Assembly: GCF_000341145.1 (NCBI RefSeq)
Contig: NZ_ANBE01000028.1
Coordinates: 73,187 to 130,314 of the forward strand
Direction: 5' to 3'
DNA from: Nocardiopsis xinjiangensis YIM 90004
GTDB taxonomy: Bacteria; Actinomycetota; Actinomycetes; Streptosporangiales; Streptosporangiaceae
DNA: 57,128 nt
The notes beneath the pieces are model-generated. The model worked only from the letters and a program-made list of their open reading frames with translations, ran no database searches and was not told the origin of the DNA. Shown here piece by piece: positions 13,801 through 28,800 of this stretch. A program made the position numbers and the translations under genes. The number at the start of each line of letters is the position of its first letter. The stretch's first letter is position 1.

Positions 13801-16800
13801 TCCGGGGTGAGCGCGCTGGATCTGGTCGCGTTGGCACCGCCCTCGCCCGAGGCCACCCACGTGATGGTGTGGGGCGAGTACGGATACAGCGCCAACCTGC
13901 GCATGTCGGACTTCCTGTCCCCGTCGGTACTGCTGGCCACCCACCGCGACGACCGGCCCCTCACCCCCGAGCACGGCCATCCGCTGCGGATGGTGGTGCC
14001 CGACCTGTACGGGTGGAAAAGCGTCAAGTGGTTGCGGATGGTGGAGTACATGACCGCCGACCGCCGGGGCTTCTGGGAGGAACGCGGGTACCACAACCGG
14101 GCCGACCCCTGGCTGGAGCAGCGTTTCTCCGCCCAGGAGGAGCACGGCGACGGTCCCGCGCTCTGAGCCGGCCGCGCTCCGGCCCGCCTTCGCCCGAACA
14201 GGTCAGGAGCGGGGGAGATGGATCTCGACCTCGGTCCCCTCGCCGGGTCCGGTGAGGACCTCGACGCTCCCGCCCAGGTCGTGTACCCGGCCGAGGACCG
14301 ACCGCGCGAAACCCAGACGGCCCTCACTGCGCGCGCTCTCCAGCCGTCCCTCCGCGATACCGGGGCCCTCGTCGCGCACACTGACGGTCACACCGGCGTC
14401 CTCGTCCTCCACCAGGACCCAGGCGCGGGTGCCCTCGGGGCAGTGCGCGGCCACGTTGTCCAGCGCCGCGTGCACGGCAGCAGCGAGTTCGCGGGCGGCA
14501 CGCTCGGACAGTTCGACGGGTTCGGCCGGACCGGACACCGAGACCAGGGAAGATTCCTGGGCACGCAGGAGCTCGCGCAGGTCCCCGGTTCCGGGGACGT
14601 CCTGGACCGGGGCCTCGATACCGCTGATCAGAGCGCGCAGGCGCACCTCCTGCTCGCCGGCCATCCGCCCGAGTTCGGCCGCCTCTCCCCCGGCCTCCTC
14701 CCCACGGCGGTGCACGAGGGTGAGCACTTGGAGCACCGAGTCGTGCACCGAGCGGGCGATCTGCTCGCGCTCGCGCATACGCGCCTCCAGTTCCACGGCG
14801 CGGGCGAAACGTTCCTCGGCCCGGTGGGCGACGCGGGCCATGTATCCCACAGCGGTACCGGCCAGCAGGAGCAGCACCACCCCGCGCAGGGTGGCACCGG
14901 TGACGGCCGCGCCCATGAGATCGCGCAGCACCAGGTCGCCGAGGCCGTACAGGAGCGCGACCAGGACCGTCGCACGCACGCCCGCGATCGCACCGGTGGC
15001 CAGGACCGCACCGGCGAACCAGTAAGCGCTCAGAGGCGCGGCCTGGGTCAGGTAATGGGGCCCGGCGGCCAGACCTGTCGCGAACAGGCACCCGAAGGCC
15101 ACCAGGAGGTCGACGGTGAGCATGCGCCGGTCGCGCAGGTGCGGGCGGGCATAGAGGCGGGTGCTCACGACAGTCCACGAGGCCATCACCGCCAGCACGC
15201 TCCACGCCGGCCAGGGACGGATCAGGTGCTCATGGTGATGGATGATGAGGAACAGGGCGTGGGCCAGCGCGGCGGCGCGGTAGAGGGCGAACGTGCGCCA
15301 GAGGGGGACGTCGAAGCCCAGGCTCAGACCACCGCCCCGTTGTCCGGTCCGTTGTCACCGGGCGGACGGCTGTCGGTCATGCGCAGGATCAGCACGACGA
15401 AGCTGGTCAGGAACGCCACGACCGCGACGAGCATGATCCATTCCGGCAGCGAGATCCCCAGGAAGGCCGACCCGAAGAGCACCACGGGCGCGGCCAACAG
15501 CCCGAACCACGCGGCGATCCCGACCTTGTCCCCCCGCAACAGGGGCGGCGGGGGCGGCGGCTCGTAGTGGCCCTCGAGCTCCGCCTCGGCACGGCGCGCG
15601 GCGGCCCCTTCGTCCTCCTCGCGTGCGTCGTCGTCACGGTCCTCGCGGCGGCGGGCACGGGATGCGAGCAGGTCGCCGACCCGTTCGGAGACGGAATCGT
15701 CCTCACGGTCCGCGGTGCCGAGGTTCTCGGCGTCGGGCCAGGAGGCGCTGTCCCGGTCGGGTTCGGCGGCGGTGTCGTAGAAGCGGGCGACCAGGTCCTT
15801 CCAGACCTCCTCGTCGGAACCGGCCCCGTCGCGGGCCCCGTTCCCCTCCTCGAGCGGACCGTCCAGCAGGTCGCCGCCGACGGCGTTGTCGGCCCCGCCC
15901 GGAGCCCGGTCGCCGGCGGTGTCCTCCGGTTCGGGGAGGGGCTCGGTGCGCGGGGCGAGCAGGTCGGAGGCGTCCTCGTCGTACTCGCCCTCGTCCAGAC
16001 CGGGCAGTTCGGCGCCCAGCACCTGCTCGGCGGCCGTGCGTTCGTCGGCGTCGACGTAGAGGTGGTCGGTGGGCGGGTCCTCCTCGGTCCCGCCGGCCGG
16101 TTCGAGGACGTCCTCGTCCAGCGGTACGGCATAGGCGGCGATGCCGCTGCGGCGCAGGACCTCGAGCATGTGGTCGGCGTGCGACGGGGAGAGCAGGATC
16201 AGCGGAACGTAGGCCTCGGCGAGCAGGCCGTTCTCCCGACGGTGTGTCATCGGTCGGCTCCTTCCCCGCTCCTCTTCTGCTCTCGCACGAACGCGAGGCT
16301 TCCGGCGAAGATCGTGGACGCGTCATGGTCGAGGGTCGCCACGTGGTAACTGTCCCGGAGCAGATGGATCGTCACTCTGGTGTTGACCGCTCTCCTGGCG
16401 AGGATACGCAGACTCCTCGGTCCCACCACGTGATCCTGGGTGCTGCGGTAGGCCAGGATCGGCGCTCGCAAACCGGACATCCCGTTCTGAACCGTGCGCC
16501 ACAGTTTCGGGAGTGTCGCCGCGGCTGCGGTCGGTACCCGGTCATACCCCCCTTCCCCGGTATCGGCACGGGACACGTCGCTGCCGATACCGGGGGTGGA
16601 GGGCAGCAGGCGTGCGGCCAGCCGGGGGAAGGGTGCGATGAAGGGGAGCCGGGCGTCCTCCAGCGTCAAGGAGGGGTTGACCAGGACCACGGAGGTGACG
16701 AGGTCGGGGTGCTCCTGGGCCAGGCGCAGACTCAGTGCCCCACCCATGGACAACCCCATCACGTGGACCTCGTCGCAGCGCTCGGCCAGGTCGAACAGGG

Positions 16801-19800
16801 CACTCTCGGCCGCGGCGAACCAGTGGTCGCTGGTCGTGAGGTTCATGTGCTGCCAGACCGTGCCGTGGCCGGGCAGCAGCGGCACTTCCACGCTGAGCCC
16901 GGCCTCGACCAGGTACTCGGCCCAGGGGCGCATCGAGTGCGGTGTACCGGTGAACCCGTGGCACAGCAGCGCCCCGACCCGCGTGCCCCGATGGCTGAAG
17001 GGATCGGCCCCTGGGAGCAACGCGGTGTCCGGTGCGGTCGGATCGGTCGATGTCACGGAGGTGTCTCCTGGGGGATCGTTCGGCACTTCCGGGCGGCGCC
17101 GGCCGTGGGCCATGAGGCGTGTCCGGCTTGCGAGGCTAGCCGTTCGGGCGGACACACGCCACGTGTGAACAGTAACGCCGCGCCCGCGATCGGCCGTGGC
17201 CGCTACCGGACCGGCCCGCCCCGGGAACCCAGGGGCGGCGGACGGCCGGGTGCGGTGGACCAGTATCCTCGTGGGGGCCCGGACACGGCCCCCGATCAGG
17301 CACGCTTTGGCAGACGGCGTGGCCCGATGGGAAGATGGCCCACGTCGGACGACGAGCACCCGCCACCCCGGGCGGGGGTGTCCTGGCCGTAGTTGACCGA
17401 GCGGGAATTGGACAGCGGTGGACCCTGCCCAGAGCTCCCCGCGAACGCAGGGGTGATCCGAATGTTCTACTGGGTGGTCAAGGCGATCCTGGGGCCGGTG
17501 CTGGCCGTACTGTGGCAGCCGAGGGCCGAGGGTGTGGAGAACGTGCCCCGTCGCGGCCCGGCCATCATGGTCAGCAACCATCTGTCCTTCTCCGACCACT
17601 TCTTCGGCCCGTTGCCGCTGCCGCGCAAGATCACGTTCCTGGCCAAGGCGGAGTACTTCACCGGGACCGGGGTCAAGGGTCTGGCCAGCCGGGCCTTCTT
17701 CACCGGCGTGGGACAGATCCCGATCGACCGCTCCGGCGGCAAGGCCAGTGAGGCGGCGCTGCGCACCGGACTCCGGGTCCTCAGGCGCGGCGACCTGCTG
17801 GGCATCTACCCCGAGGGCACCCGCTCCCCCGACGGCAAGCTCTACCGCGGCCGTACCGGTGTGGCGCGCCTGGCCCTGGAATCGCGGGCCCCGGTGATCC
17901 CGATGGGGATGATCAACCTCGAGAAGATCATGCCCCCGGGCCGGACCGTCCCCAAGCTGGGTGTGCGCCCGCAGATGAAGTTCGGCGAGCCCCTCGACTT
18001 CTCCCGCTACTACGGCATGGAGGAGGACCAGCGGGTCCTTCGCGCGGTCACCGACGAGATCATGTACGCGCTCATGGAGCTCTCGGGCCAGGAGTACGTG
18101 GATCGCTACGCCCAAGCGGTGAAGCAGGAGCAGGAAGCCGAGGCCAAGGAGGCCAAGCGGGAGCAGCACGCCGACGACAAGGAACGCCGCAAGGCCGACC
18201 GCGCCCGCCGCAAGGACGAACGCCGCGCTCTCAAAGAGGAGCGCAAGGCGCTCAAGTCCTCCGAGCGCAAGCGGAAGAAGTAGGCCTCCGGTACAGGTCC
18301 GGCCCCCTTTTTTTCCGCCCGTACGGCCGCCGTTCCCCGCCCGGGGACGGCGGCCGTACGCGTTGCGGAAGCCGGTGTCAGCGTCGGGCCAGGGCCCCCC
18401 CCTGCTCCCACGATGCCGGCCTCTCCCCCCAGCTCTGCCACACGGACGTCGGCGAGCCTGCGCCCCGGCCCACCGGAGACGTTGCGGGCGAAGGAGGCCC
18501 GGACGGGGTCGAGGAGCATCTCCCCCGCGTCGGAGACACCGCCCCCCACGATGAAACACTCCGGGTCGAGGATCGCGGCCAGGTCGGCCAGGCCGCGCCC
18601 GGTCCAGTCGGCCACGGCCTCGAAGCACTCCAGAGCGGCGGGGTCCCCTTCCAGGGCCGCCTGGGTGATGACTTGTCCCTCGATACCCTCCACGCTGCCG
18701 TCGGCGAGCTTGAGCATGCGCTCGGCAGCGACGGGGTCGGCACGGGCGAGATCACGCCCTTCGGCGACCAGGGCGCTGCCGCTGGCGTACTGCTCCCAGC
18801 AGCCGTGATTGCCGCAGGCGCACCGGCGGCCGTGCGGAACCATCCGGTAATGGCCGATCTCGGCCGCGACCCCGTACCGACCGCGGTGGAGCTTCCCGCC
18901 CAGGACGAGACCGCCGCCGATGCCGGTACCGAGGGTGATGCACACGATGTGGTCGCTGTCGCGGCCGGCGCCGAAACGGGCCTCGGCCCAAGCAGCGGCG
19001 TTGGCGTCGTTCTCGATCACCACGGGCAGGCCGACACGTTCCTGAACGCGGTCGCGCAAGGGGTGATCGCGCAGCCCGATGTTGACCGCGACCTGGACGG
19101 TGGCACGGTCCTCGTCGACAAAACCGGCCACACCCACACCGACAGCCCCGATCTCGCCGGAGTCCCGGCGTGCACGCAGCTCACCGACGGCGCGGGCCAC
19201 GACGTCGGCCAGTGCCCGGGGGTCCTCGGCGGGGGTGGGGTGCTTGACCCGGTCGAGGATCTGCCCGTGGGGGTCGACGACACCGGCGGCGACCTTGGTC
19301 CCGCCGATGTCTACGCCGATGGTCAGCATGGGGGCAGCTCCTTCGCACTTACGCACGAACTCTGACATAAGTAGGCGCCTTCAGGCCAGAGTCCTTGCAA
19401 ATGGTGAAAACCATTCGATTAAACCAGGCCGAGCCGCCTCTGGCACCCCCATCGCCGTACTCGGTCAGGCGCGGGGCTCCCCGCTCCCCTCGCGAACTCC
19501 CCCGGAACCGGATCCGGTCCGATGGCCCCGAGCCTCGGCCTCCTCCGCCTCCCGGGCGGCGCGCCCCTCCTCACGGGCCTGCTCCAAGGAGCGCTCGAGC
19601 ACGCCCCAGGTACGGCCCACGGCGTCGGCCAGACTCAGACCGGCCCGGCCCAGGTGGCCGGCGACCTCGGGTGCGGCCTTGCGCACGATGTCGAAGACCT
19701 CCTCGGCGGCCGGCCTGGGCTCGGGCGCCTCGAGCCGGATCGCCTCGCCCCACACGTCCTCCTCCTTGGAGCCGGAGACCGCCGCACCGACCCCGCGCTT

Positions 19801-22800
19801 GAGGCCGGCCGAGAGGAGCCTGCGCTGGACGTCGTCGACGAGTCCCAGGACACTGCCGATGGGGTCGGGCTCCGCGGGACGGTTGCGCCCCTGGTCGCCT
19901 CGTTGCCCGGTCTCGCGGGCGTTGTTGTCCGTCATGTCCCTCTCCTGTCGTGACACGTCCTCGGCTTCACGTTAACCGGGCGCGCGGGCCTCGGACAGGG
20001 GCCCGAGCCGGTCTCCCGAAGGTTCCGGGGACGGGCCCGAGAATTCCGGGCGTTGTTGTGGACACACTCGGCCGGCGGAGGGGCAGCAGGAACGAACACC
20101 CCCGAAAACCCTCACTCCAGAACAGGGACACGAATGTGCGCATGGGGCACACCAAGGGATATCGTCACGTGCGAATGAGGCGCCCCGACAGCGCGTCATC
20201 GCAGGGTGTCCGGTCACTGTTGGATACCGAACGGCGACCTGTCCTACTCACGAGTAGCATTCATTGTTACGGTCATCACGTCCCCACACATCAGAATCCG
20301 TTCACGTCCAGGAGCACCACGTGCGCGAATACAGCTCTCCAGCGGTCGTCGAGATCTCCGACGACGCACGGCTGACCGACACGCTCTACGCCCGCGCGGC
20401 CGCCGAGCCCAAGGCCACGGCCGCCCGTAAGCAGGAGTCCGAAAGCCGGTGGCGTGTCATCAGCGTCGAGGAGATGCACGGCGACGTCGCCGCCTACGCC
20501 AAGGCTCTGATCAACGCCGGTGTGGCCCACGGTGACCGCGTCGCCCTGCTGTCCCGCACCCGCTACGAGTGGACGGTCGTCGACTACGCCATCTGGTCGA
20601 TCGGTGCCGTCACCGTGCCGATCTACGAGACCTCCTCCCCCGAGCAGATCGAGTGGATCCTCTCCGACTCCGGCACCAAGGCCGTCTTCGTCGAGAACGA
20701 CGAGCACGCTCAGCGCGTCGAGGCGGTCCGTTCCAACACGCCCGAGCTCCAGCAGATCTGGCGCATCGACGAGGCGGAGTTCACCGAACTGCGCGCAAGC
20801 GGCTCCGAGGTCTCCGACGAGGTTCTCGAGGAGCGCCGCACCGCCGTCAAGGCCGACGACCTGGCCACCCTCATCTACACCTCCGGGACCACCGGCAGGC
20901 CCAAGGGCTGCCGGCTCACCCACCGCAACTTCCTCTTCATCGCCCGCAGCGCCCTGGAGGGCCCCGCCAAGAAGGTCCTCAAGGGCCACGAGGACCCCTC
21001 CACCCTGCTGTTCCTGCCGCTGGCGCACGTCTTCGCCCGCTTCGTGCAGGTCATGGTCATCGAAGCCAAGGCGACCCTGGGCCACTTCCCTTCGGCCGGC
21101 CCAGAGCTCATCGACCAGTTCTCGGTCTTCAAACCGACCTTCTTGCTGGCCGTCCCCCGCGTGTTCGAGAAGGTCTACACCAAGGCCGAACAGAAGGCGA
21201 CGGCCGAAGGCAAGGGCAAGATCTTCAACGCCGCGGCCGACACGGCGATCGCCTACAGCAAGGCTCTCGACACCGGCCAGGTGCCGCTGTCGCTGCGCCT
21301 GAAGCACAAGCTCTTCGGCAAGCTGGTCTACGGCAAGATCACCGACCGCCTCGGCGGCGAGGCCGAGTACGCCGTCTCCGGCGGTTCCGCCCTCGGCTCG
21401 CGTCTGGGCCACTTCTTCCGCGGCATCGGTTTCACCATCATCGAGGGTTACGGCCTCACCGAGACCACCGCCCCGACCTCGGTCAACAGCCCCGAGTTCA
21501 ACAAGATCGGGACCGTGGGCCAGCCCCTGCCGGACACCTCCGTCAAGATCGCCGAGGACGGGGAAATCCTCCTCAAGGGCGACCACATCATGACCGGCTA
21601 CTGGGGGAACGAGAAGGCCACCAAGGAGGCCTTCACGGAGGACGGTTACTACCACACCGGTGACCTCGGTGCCCTGGACGACGACGGCTTCCTCTCTGTC
21701 ACCGGCCGCAAGAAGGAGATCATCGTGACCGCCGGCGGCAAGAACGTCGCACCGGCCGTCCTGGAGGACCGCATCCGTGCCAGCGCGCTGGTCTCCCAGT
21801 GCATGGTGGTCGGTGACAACCGCAAATTCATCGCCGCGCTCGTCACGATCGACCCCGAGTCCTTCGAGCAGTGGAAGCAGCAGAAGGGCAAGACCGGCGA
21901 GATCGCCGAAATGACCGACGACCCCGACCTGAACGCCGCGGTCCAGGAGGCCGTGGACAACGCCAACCAGGCCGTGTCCAAGGCCGAGAGCATCCGCAAG
22001 TTCAGGATCCTGCCCGCCGACTTCTCCGAGGAGAGCGGCGAGATGACCGCCTCGCTCAAGGTCAAGCGCCACGTGGTGAACAAGGCATGGAGCAAGGAGA
22101 TCGAGGAGATCTACAACGGCTGAGACCGTTGCGTCACCATGATCGGCCCCGGGCCCGTGCCGAGCCCCATACGGACACGGACACACGCCGCGCGAACGCG
22201 CACACCCGCCTCCGAGCCCCCATGGCGCACGCGGAAGCACCGAAACGGCCCTGGGGCACCTCCATCGGCGTCTGCGCGCCCCCGGCCGCCACACAGGCCA
22301 CAGGGCCTTCTGGGGACGAACGACCCGGACACACGACGGACCCGGCCGTAGCACGGCCGGGTCCGTCGTCGATAGGGCGATCCGTCCTCGGGGAGCGGAT
22401 CCGCCGGGTCACTCGTTAATGCCCGTCCTTGCCCTCCTCCGGGCCCTCCTGGGAGGTGTGGTCGTGGGAGTGGTGCAGGTGGTGGCCACTGTGCGGCTCC
22501 ACGTCGCGCACCGTCACGTTGTCCTTCGTGTACCAGTGCGCGAGCGCCCTGCGGAGCTTGCCCATGCCCTTGCGGGCCTCGGGGTTCTCCACACCGCTCG
22601 GATCCACGTCCTCCTCCGCCAGGGCGGTGGAGGAGGGATCCCGCTTGCTGCTGAGCACCTCCACCGTCTCGGCGGAGCTCTCCTTGTGCATCTCGATGAA
22701 CTCACCGCTGGGCAGCTGCCGGATGGTGCCGCTCTCGTAGCCCTGCTCCAGGGTCTCCCGGTCACGGCGCTGCAGCCCCAGGCAGATGCGCTTGGCGATG

Positions 22801-25800
22801 ACGAACCCGAGGATCGGCCCCGCGATCGCCAGGACCCTGAAGATGTAGGTCGTGAGATACAGGTCGATCGAGAAGGTCTCCGACAGGACGTCGTTGGAAC
22901 CCGCCATCCACAGCACGCCGTAGAAGACGATGCCGGCCACGCCCACACCGGTGCGGACCGGTGCGTTGCGGGGACGGTCGGCGACGTTGCGGGCGCGCTT
23001 GTCACCGGTGATCCACTGCTCGATGAACGGCCACAGGGCCAGCCCACCGAAGATCAGCCCCGGGATGACCAGACCGGGCACGAGGACCGCGGTCATGATC
23101 GGGTAGCCGGCGATCTGGAAGTCGAACCAGTTCGGGAAGATTCGCAGCGAACCCTCCATGAAGCCCATGTACCAGTCCGGTTGGAGGCCGGAGGTGATGG
23201 ACGTCGGCGCGAACGGCCCGAACAGGTGGACCGGGTTGATCTGAACGAAGGCGCTCAGACCCGCGATCACGGCGAAGGTGAAGAAGAAGAATCCACCCGC
23301 CTTGACCGCGAAGGCCGGGAACATGGGTGTCCCGACCACTGTCTTGTCGGTTTTCCCCACCCCCGGATATTGGGTGTGTTTCTGGTGCCACAGGATCATG
23401 AAGTGCGCGACGATCAACCCCAGCAGCAACGCCGGGATCAGCAATACGTGCAACACGTACAGCCTGGTGATGATGTCCTCGCCGGGGAACTCCCCGCCGA
23501 AGAGGAACATCGAGATGTAGGTACCGACGAGCGGGATCGCCAGCATCACGCCTTGCAGGATCCGTACACCCATGCCCGAGGGCAGGTCGTCCGGCAGGGA
23601 GTAGCCGAACAGGCCCTCCACCATCGCGAGGACGAAGATCGCCACACCGATGAGCCAGTTGATCTCGCGCGGCTTGCGGAACGCACCGGTGAAGAACACG
23701 CGGAGCATGTGGATCACCAGAGCGGCGACGAAGATCAGCGCCGCCCAGTGGTGGATCTGCCGCATCAGGAAACCGCCGCGCACATCGAAGTCGATGTACA
23801 GCGTGGAGGCGAACGCCTCCGACATCGGGACGCCCTGCATACTTTCGTAGGAGCCGTCGTAGACGACCTCCAGCATGCTGGGCTTGAACCAGAGCGTCAG
23901 GAAGACGCCGGTGATCAGCAGGATGATGAACGAGTAGAGCGCGATCTCACCCAGCATGAACGACCAGTGGTTCGGGAAGACCTTGCGAAGGTTCTTCTCA
24001 CCGGTCTTGGCCAGATGGAAGCGGTCGTCGATGTAGTTGCCGACGCCGCGCAGTGCCTTGGGTGCCTGAGTCGTCTTGCTCATCAGCTACCGCCACCCCC
24101 CTGGTATTCCCAGAACGTCGGACCGGTCGGCTCGTTGAAGTCACCGGTCGAGATGAGGTAGCCCTCATCGTCCACACCGATCGGGAGCTGCGGCAGGCCG
24201 CGGTGGGCCGGGCCGAAGACGACCTTGGCGGCGTCCGTGGCATCGAATGTCGACTGGTGGCACGGGCACAGGATGCGGTGTGTCGTGCGCTCGTACAGCG
24301 CTGCCGGGCACCCGACATGCGTGCAGATCTTCGAGTAGGCGACGATCCCGTTGTACGTCCAGTTCAAGTGGGTCTCGTCGGAGCCCTCCGAGACCGGCTG
24401 GTTCATGCCGTCCTTCCAGTCGTCCTCCGGGATCTTGATCAGAAGGATCACGGATTTCGCCTGGTCGTTCAGGCTGATGCCGTGCGGGTACCGCTCGTCG
24501 TCGATGGCGGGCAGGGCGGAGATCATCCCGTTGGGGTCGTTCTCCAGGTCCTCGGCCCGCAGGGCACGGTGGGTGCCCTCGACGTACATGCGACGGCCGT
24601 TCTCCCACGGGGTGTGGTGCATCATGTCCCGGGGCAGCGGGCCCAGGTCGCGCAGCAGCACGACGGGGGCGATGCCCAGCGGGATCATCGAAGCGATGAG
24701 CGTGCGGCGCATGAGCGGACGCTTGGTGAAACCGCTCTCGTCGGCGCCCTTCATGAAGAACTCGCTGAAGGAGCCCTTCTCCTGATCATCGGAGGGCAGC
24801 TCGTCGTAGGGCGAGTGCACCTCGTAGTGGGGCATCACGTTGCGGGCCCACACGGTCATACCCGCGCCGATACCGAACATCGCCAGGGTGAGCGTGCCAC
24901 CCAGCAGCATGTTCGAGTACTGCGCGATCTGCGGGGACGCGATCGCCGGCTCGCCGGACGCGTTCGGCGGGAAGACGAAGTAGGACGCGATGAAGGCGAT
25001 CCCGGCCAGAGTGGCGACGATGAACCACGCCGACGCCATCTTGTCCCCGCGGCGCTGCTGCTCCTCGGAGCGAAGATGCGTCTCGGAGGGTTCGAAGGGC
25101 CCTGCGTGACCGCTCTCGTTCTCTGCTGTCGGCTCGGAGACCACGCGCTCCTCAGCGGAGGCCGACGGGGTGCCGACCACGCGCTCGGGCTTCTCGTGCC
25201 CGGCCTCATTCTTGTCGTTGTTGTTGTTCTCAGTCATGGGCACGCTGCTTCGCGGTGATCCAGATCGCACAGGCCACGATCAGGGAGAGACCCACGGTCC
25301 ACCCGATGAAGCCCTCGGCGACCTGACCGACACGGTCCAGGGCGAAGATCCCGCCCGCATCGGGTTCGGCCTGGAGGGTCTTCACATAGGAGATGAGCTC
25401 CTGCTTCTCCTCCGGTTCGATGACGCCGTCACTGAACATCGGCATGGCGCCGGGACCACTGACCATGGCCTCGTAGATCTCGCGCGGGGTCGCGTCGTGG
25501 ATCTCGGGGGCCCAACGGCCATCGGTCAAGGCTCCGCCCCCGCCGGACCAGCTGTGGCAGTGCGCACAGTTGGTCAGGTAGAGCTTCATGCCCATGTCGG
25601 TGTCTTCGGCACCCTCGATGTAAGAGTCGTATTCGGCCTCGTAGGTCTCGAGGGCCTCCTCGTAGGAACCCTCGTCCTCGAAGTCCTCGCGCTGCGGCTC
25701 ACTGCCCGGCACCTCGTAAGGCACGTCGGGGCCTGCTTCGCCGTCCCTGATCTCCGCGTCGTAGTACGCGATCAGGTTGGCGAGCTCCTCCTCGGACATG

Positions 25801-28800
25801 ACCATCGCTTTGCGCGGCATCTGGCTGTCCGGGTCCATGGACGGCATACGTCCGGTGCTGACCTGGAAGTTGACCGAAGCGGACCCGGCCTCACGCAGGT
25901 CTGGCCCGTTCGGGGTGCCGGAGCCGTCCTGCCCGTGGCAGCTCGCACACGTCTGGTCGAAGATGGCCCTGCCCTCGGCGATGTCGACGTCGTCCGGGGC
26001 CGGGGCCTCAGCGGCGAGGGTCTGTGCCCTGGCGTCCTCGGCGGTGGGGGCCATCGCGGCGTACCCCACGCCGAACAGGGCTAGCGCGAGGATGACGACG
26101 ACATACCCCGCCAGGGGATGCCGCCGCCGCGCGGTAATCCATTTCACGGTTTCCCCGTTTCGGGTCACTGGATGAAGTAGATGGTGAAGAACAAAGCGAC
26201 CCAGACGACGTCGACGAAGTGCCAGTAGTAGGACACGACGATCGCACTGGTCGCCTGCTGGTGGGTGAAGCGCTTCGCGGCGTACGTGCGTCCCAACATG
26301 ATGAGGAACGCGATCAACCCACCGATGACGTGGAGTCCGTGGAAGCCCGTGGTCAAGAAGAACATCGACCCGTAGGGACTCGACTGCAGAGTCAGCCCCT
26401 CGTGAGCGATGAGCTCGTAGTACTCATACGCCTGTCCGCAGATGAAGAACAGGCCCATGAAGAACGTGATGAAGAACCACATACGCAGCTTCCGAACATC
26501 CCCGCGCTCCGCGGCCCAGACGCCGAACTGCGCAGTGAAGCTGGAAGCCACCAGGACCACGGTGATGGTCGACGCCCACGGAACGTTGAGGTGGGCGTCC
26601 GGCCAGGCCCCGAGGTCGGGGTCTCCGGTGATCACCGATCGGATGGTGAAGTACATCGCGAACAGCGCAGCGAAGAACATGAGCTCGTTGGCAAGCCAAA
26701 CGATGGTGCCAACACTCACCAGGTCAGGACGCTTTGCCGCACCATGCGCTGGTGTCGGTGCTGTTTTTGGGTTCGCGGTTGCTGTCGCCACGGGAGCATT
26801 ATTACGGCATCTCGCGCAGCGCCGTACTCGACCCCCCGTAAGGCGACGGATCAGCACCGGCATCGACCGCCCGGAAGCACCCGGACGCCTACCTGCCCGT
26901 GACTCGGGCGTTACTGTAACGATCGGCCCGGCCGGGGCGCTTCTACGACACGCTGTAGGCGCCACACCGGCCTGATCCTGGGCGTCCTGGGCTTTTCCGT
27001 ACCCCTGGGAGGTGCACGCGAACCACCCCGGACCAACGCCCGGACAACAAAAGGATCACCGTTGCATAACATGGCCGCTGAGCACGGTGAGGCGCGTCAC
27101 TCGCGGCCCCCGGTGGGCAGGTGTCCAACGTCTCAGCGGATGGGACGGCCCCCGGTCTTCACTGTGCAGCACGAGCGCGAGGGAATACAGTCGGAGGGGA
27201 CAGCCAATGAACCCCTACGGCCGCCACCCCCGAGCTGCGGCCGTGGACCGACGTGATGGGACGGTTGCGCGATGGTGGGCAGTGGTACCGACTCCGGCAC
27301 CAGGATGCGCGTGCTGATCTACAGCGACAACGCCGAGACCCGTGAACAGGTGCGCCTGGCCGTGGGCCGCCGGCCCGCCGCGGACGTGCCCAAGGTGGAG
27401 TTCTTCGAGTGCGCGACCGCCCCCGCGGTCATCAACAAGCTGGACTCCAAGGATCCCGGGGACCGCATCGACGTGGCGATCTTCGACGGCGAGGCCGCCT
27501 CCCCCATCGGTGGCATGGGCCTGTGCCGCCAGGTCAAGGACGAGATCTTCCGCTGCCCGCCGGTCCTGCTCCTGGTGGGACGGCGCGACGACGGCTGGCT
27601 GGGCACGTGGTCGCGTGCAGAGGCCGTCGTCAGCCATCCGATCGATCCCGTCGCCCTGGCGGAGTCCCTGGCCGAGCTCATGCGCTCACGCGCGATGCTC
27701 GTCGACGGGTGAGGCACGTGGCTCACCGACACGGTCGGAGCGCACAGAACGACGGCCAGGAGCAACTGCGCCGTCGTCTCGTTCTGGGCGGGGCACTCAA
27801 CCACGGTGCCGACATCGGGCGATGGCGCGGCCCGGCGCCTCTCCGAAACTGAAAGCGCGGGGACCGGCCCTGCCGTGCAGCCTGCCCGGTCCCCGCCGAA
27901 AAGCCCCGTTGCCGTGCACAGCCCGTGGAGTCACACCATGAACGTCCCGACCTCAGCCGCCCCTGCCGAGGAACCCTCCGGCGTCACCGAGCGGAACTGG
28001 TCCAACCTCATCACCGCGCTGCTCGGCGGAACCGGCCTGGCCGCCGCCGACACCGAGTGGGCGATGAACGAGATCATGTCGGGCTCGGCCACCGACGCCC
28101 AGGTCGCCGGTTTCGCGATCGCCCTGCGTGCCAAGGGTGAGAGCGTCTCGGAGGTCAGCGGCTTGGCCGAGGGCATGCTCGACAACGCGGTGGGTCTACA
28201 GGTTCCGGGGCCGACACTGGACATCGTGGGCACCGGCGGCGACCGCGCCCACACGGTGAACGTCTCGACGATGGCCGCGATCGTCTCGGCCGCGGCGGGC
28301 GCGCGTGTGGTCAAGCACGGCAACCGGGCGGCCTCCTCCTCGTGCGGGACCGCCGACGTGCTCGAACGCCTGGGCGTGGTGCTGGACCTGCCCCCGCACC
28401 TGACGGCGCGGGTGGCCCAGGAGGCCGGCATCACCTTCGCGTTCGCGCCGATGTTCCACCCGTCGCTGCGGTTCGCCGCCAAGCCGCGCCGTGAACTGGC
28501 GGTGCCGACGGTGTTCAACTTCCTGGGGCCTCTGACCAACCCGGCCCGGCCCACCGCTTCGGCGATCGGGGTCTTCGACGAGCGCATGTGCGAGACCATC
28601 GCCGGTGTGTTCGCCCGGCGCGGCTCGGACGCCCTGGTCTTCCGCGGCGACGACGGCATCGACGAACTGACGATCTCCACGACGTCCACGGTGTGGGTGG
28701 TGCGCGGGGGGCAGGCCCGCCGCGAGGTCCTCGACCCCGTGGAACTGGGGATCCCCCGCTCCCCGCAGGACGCCCTGCGCGGCGGGGACGTGGAGTTCAA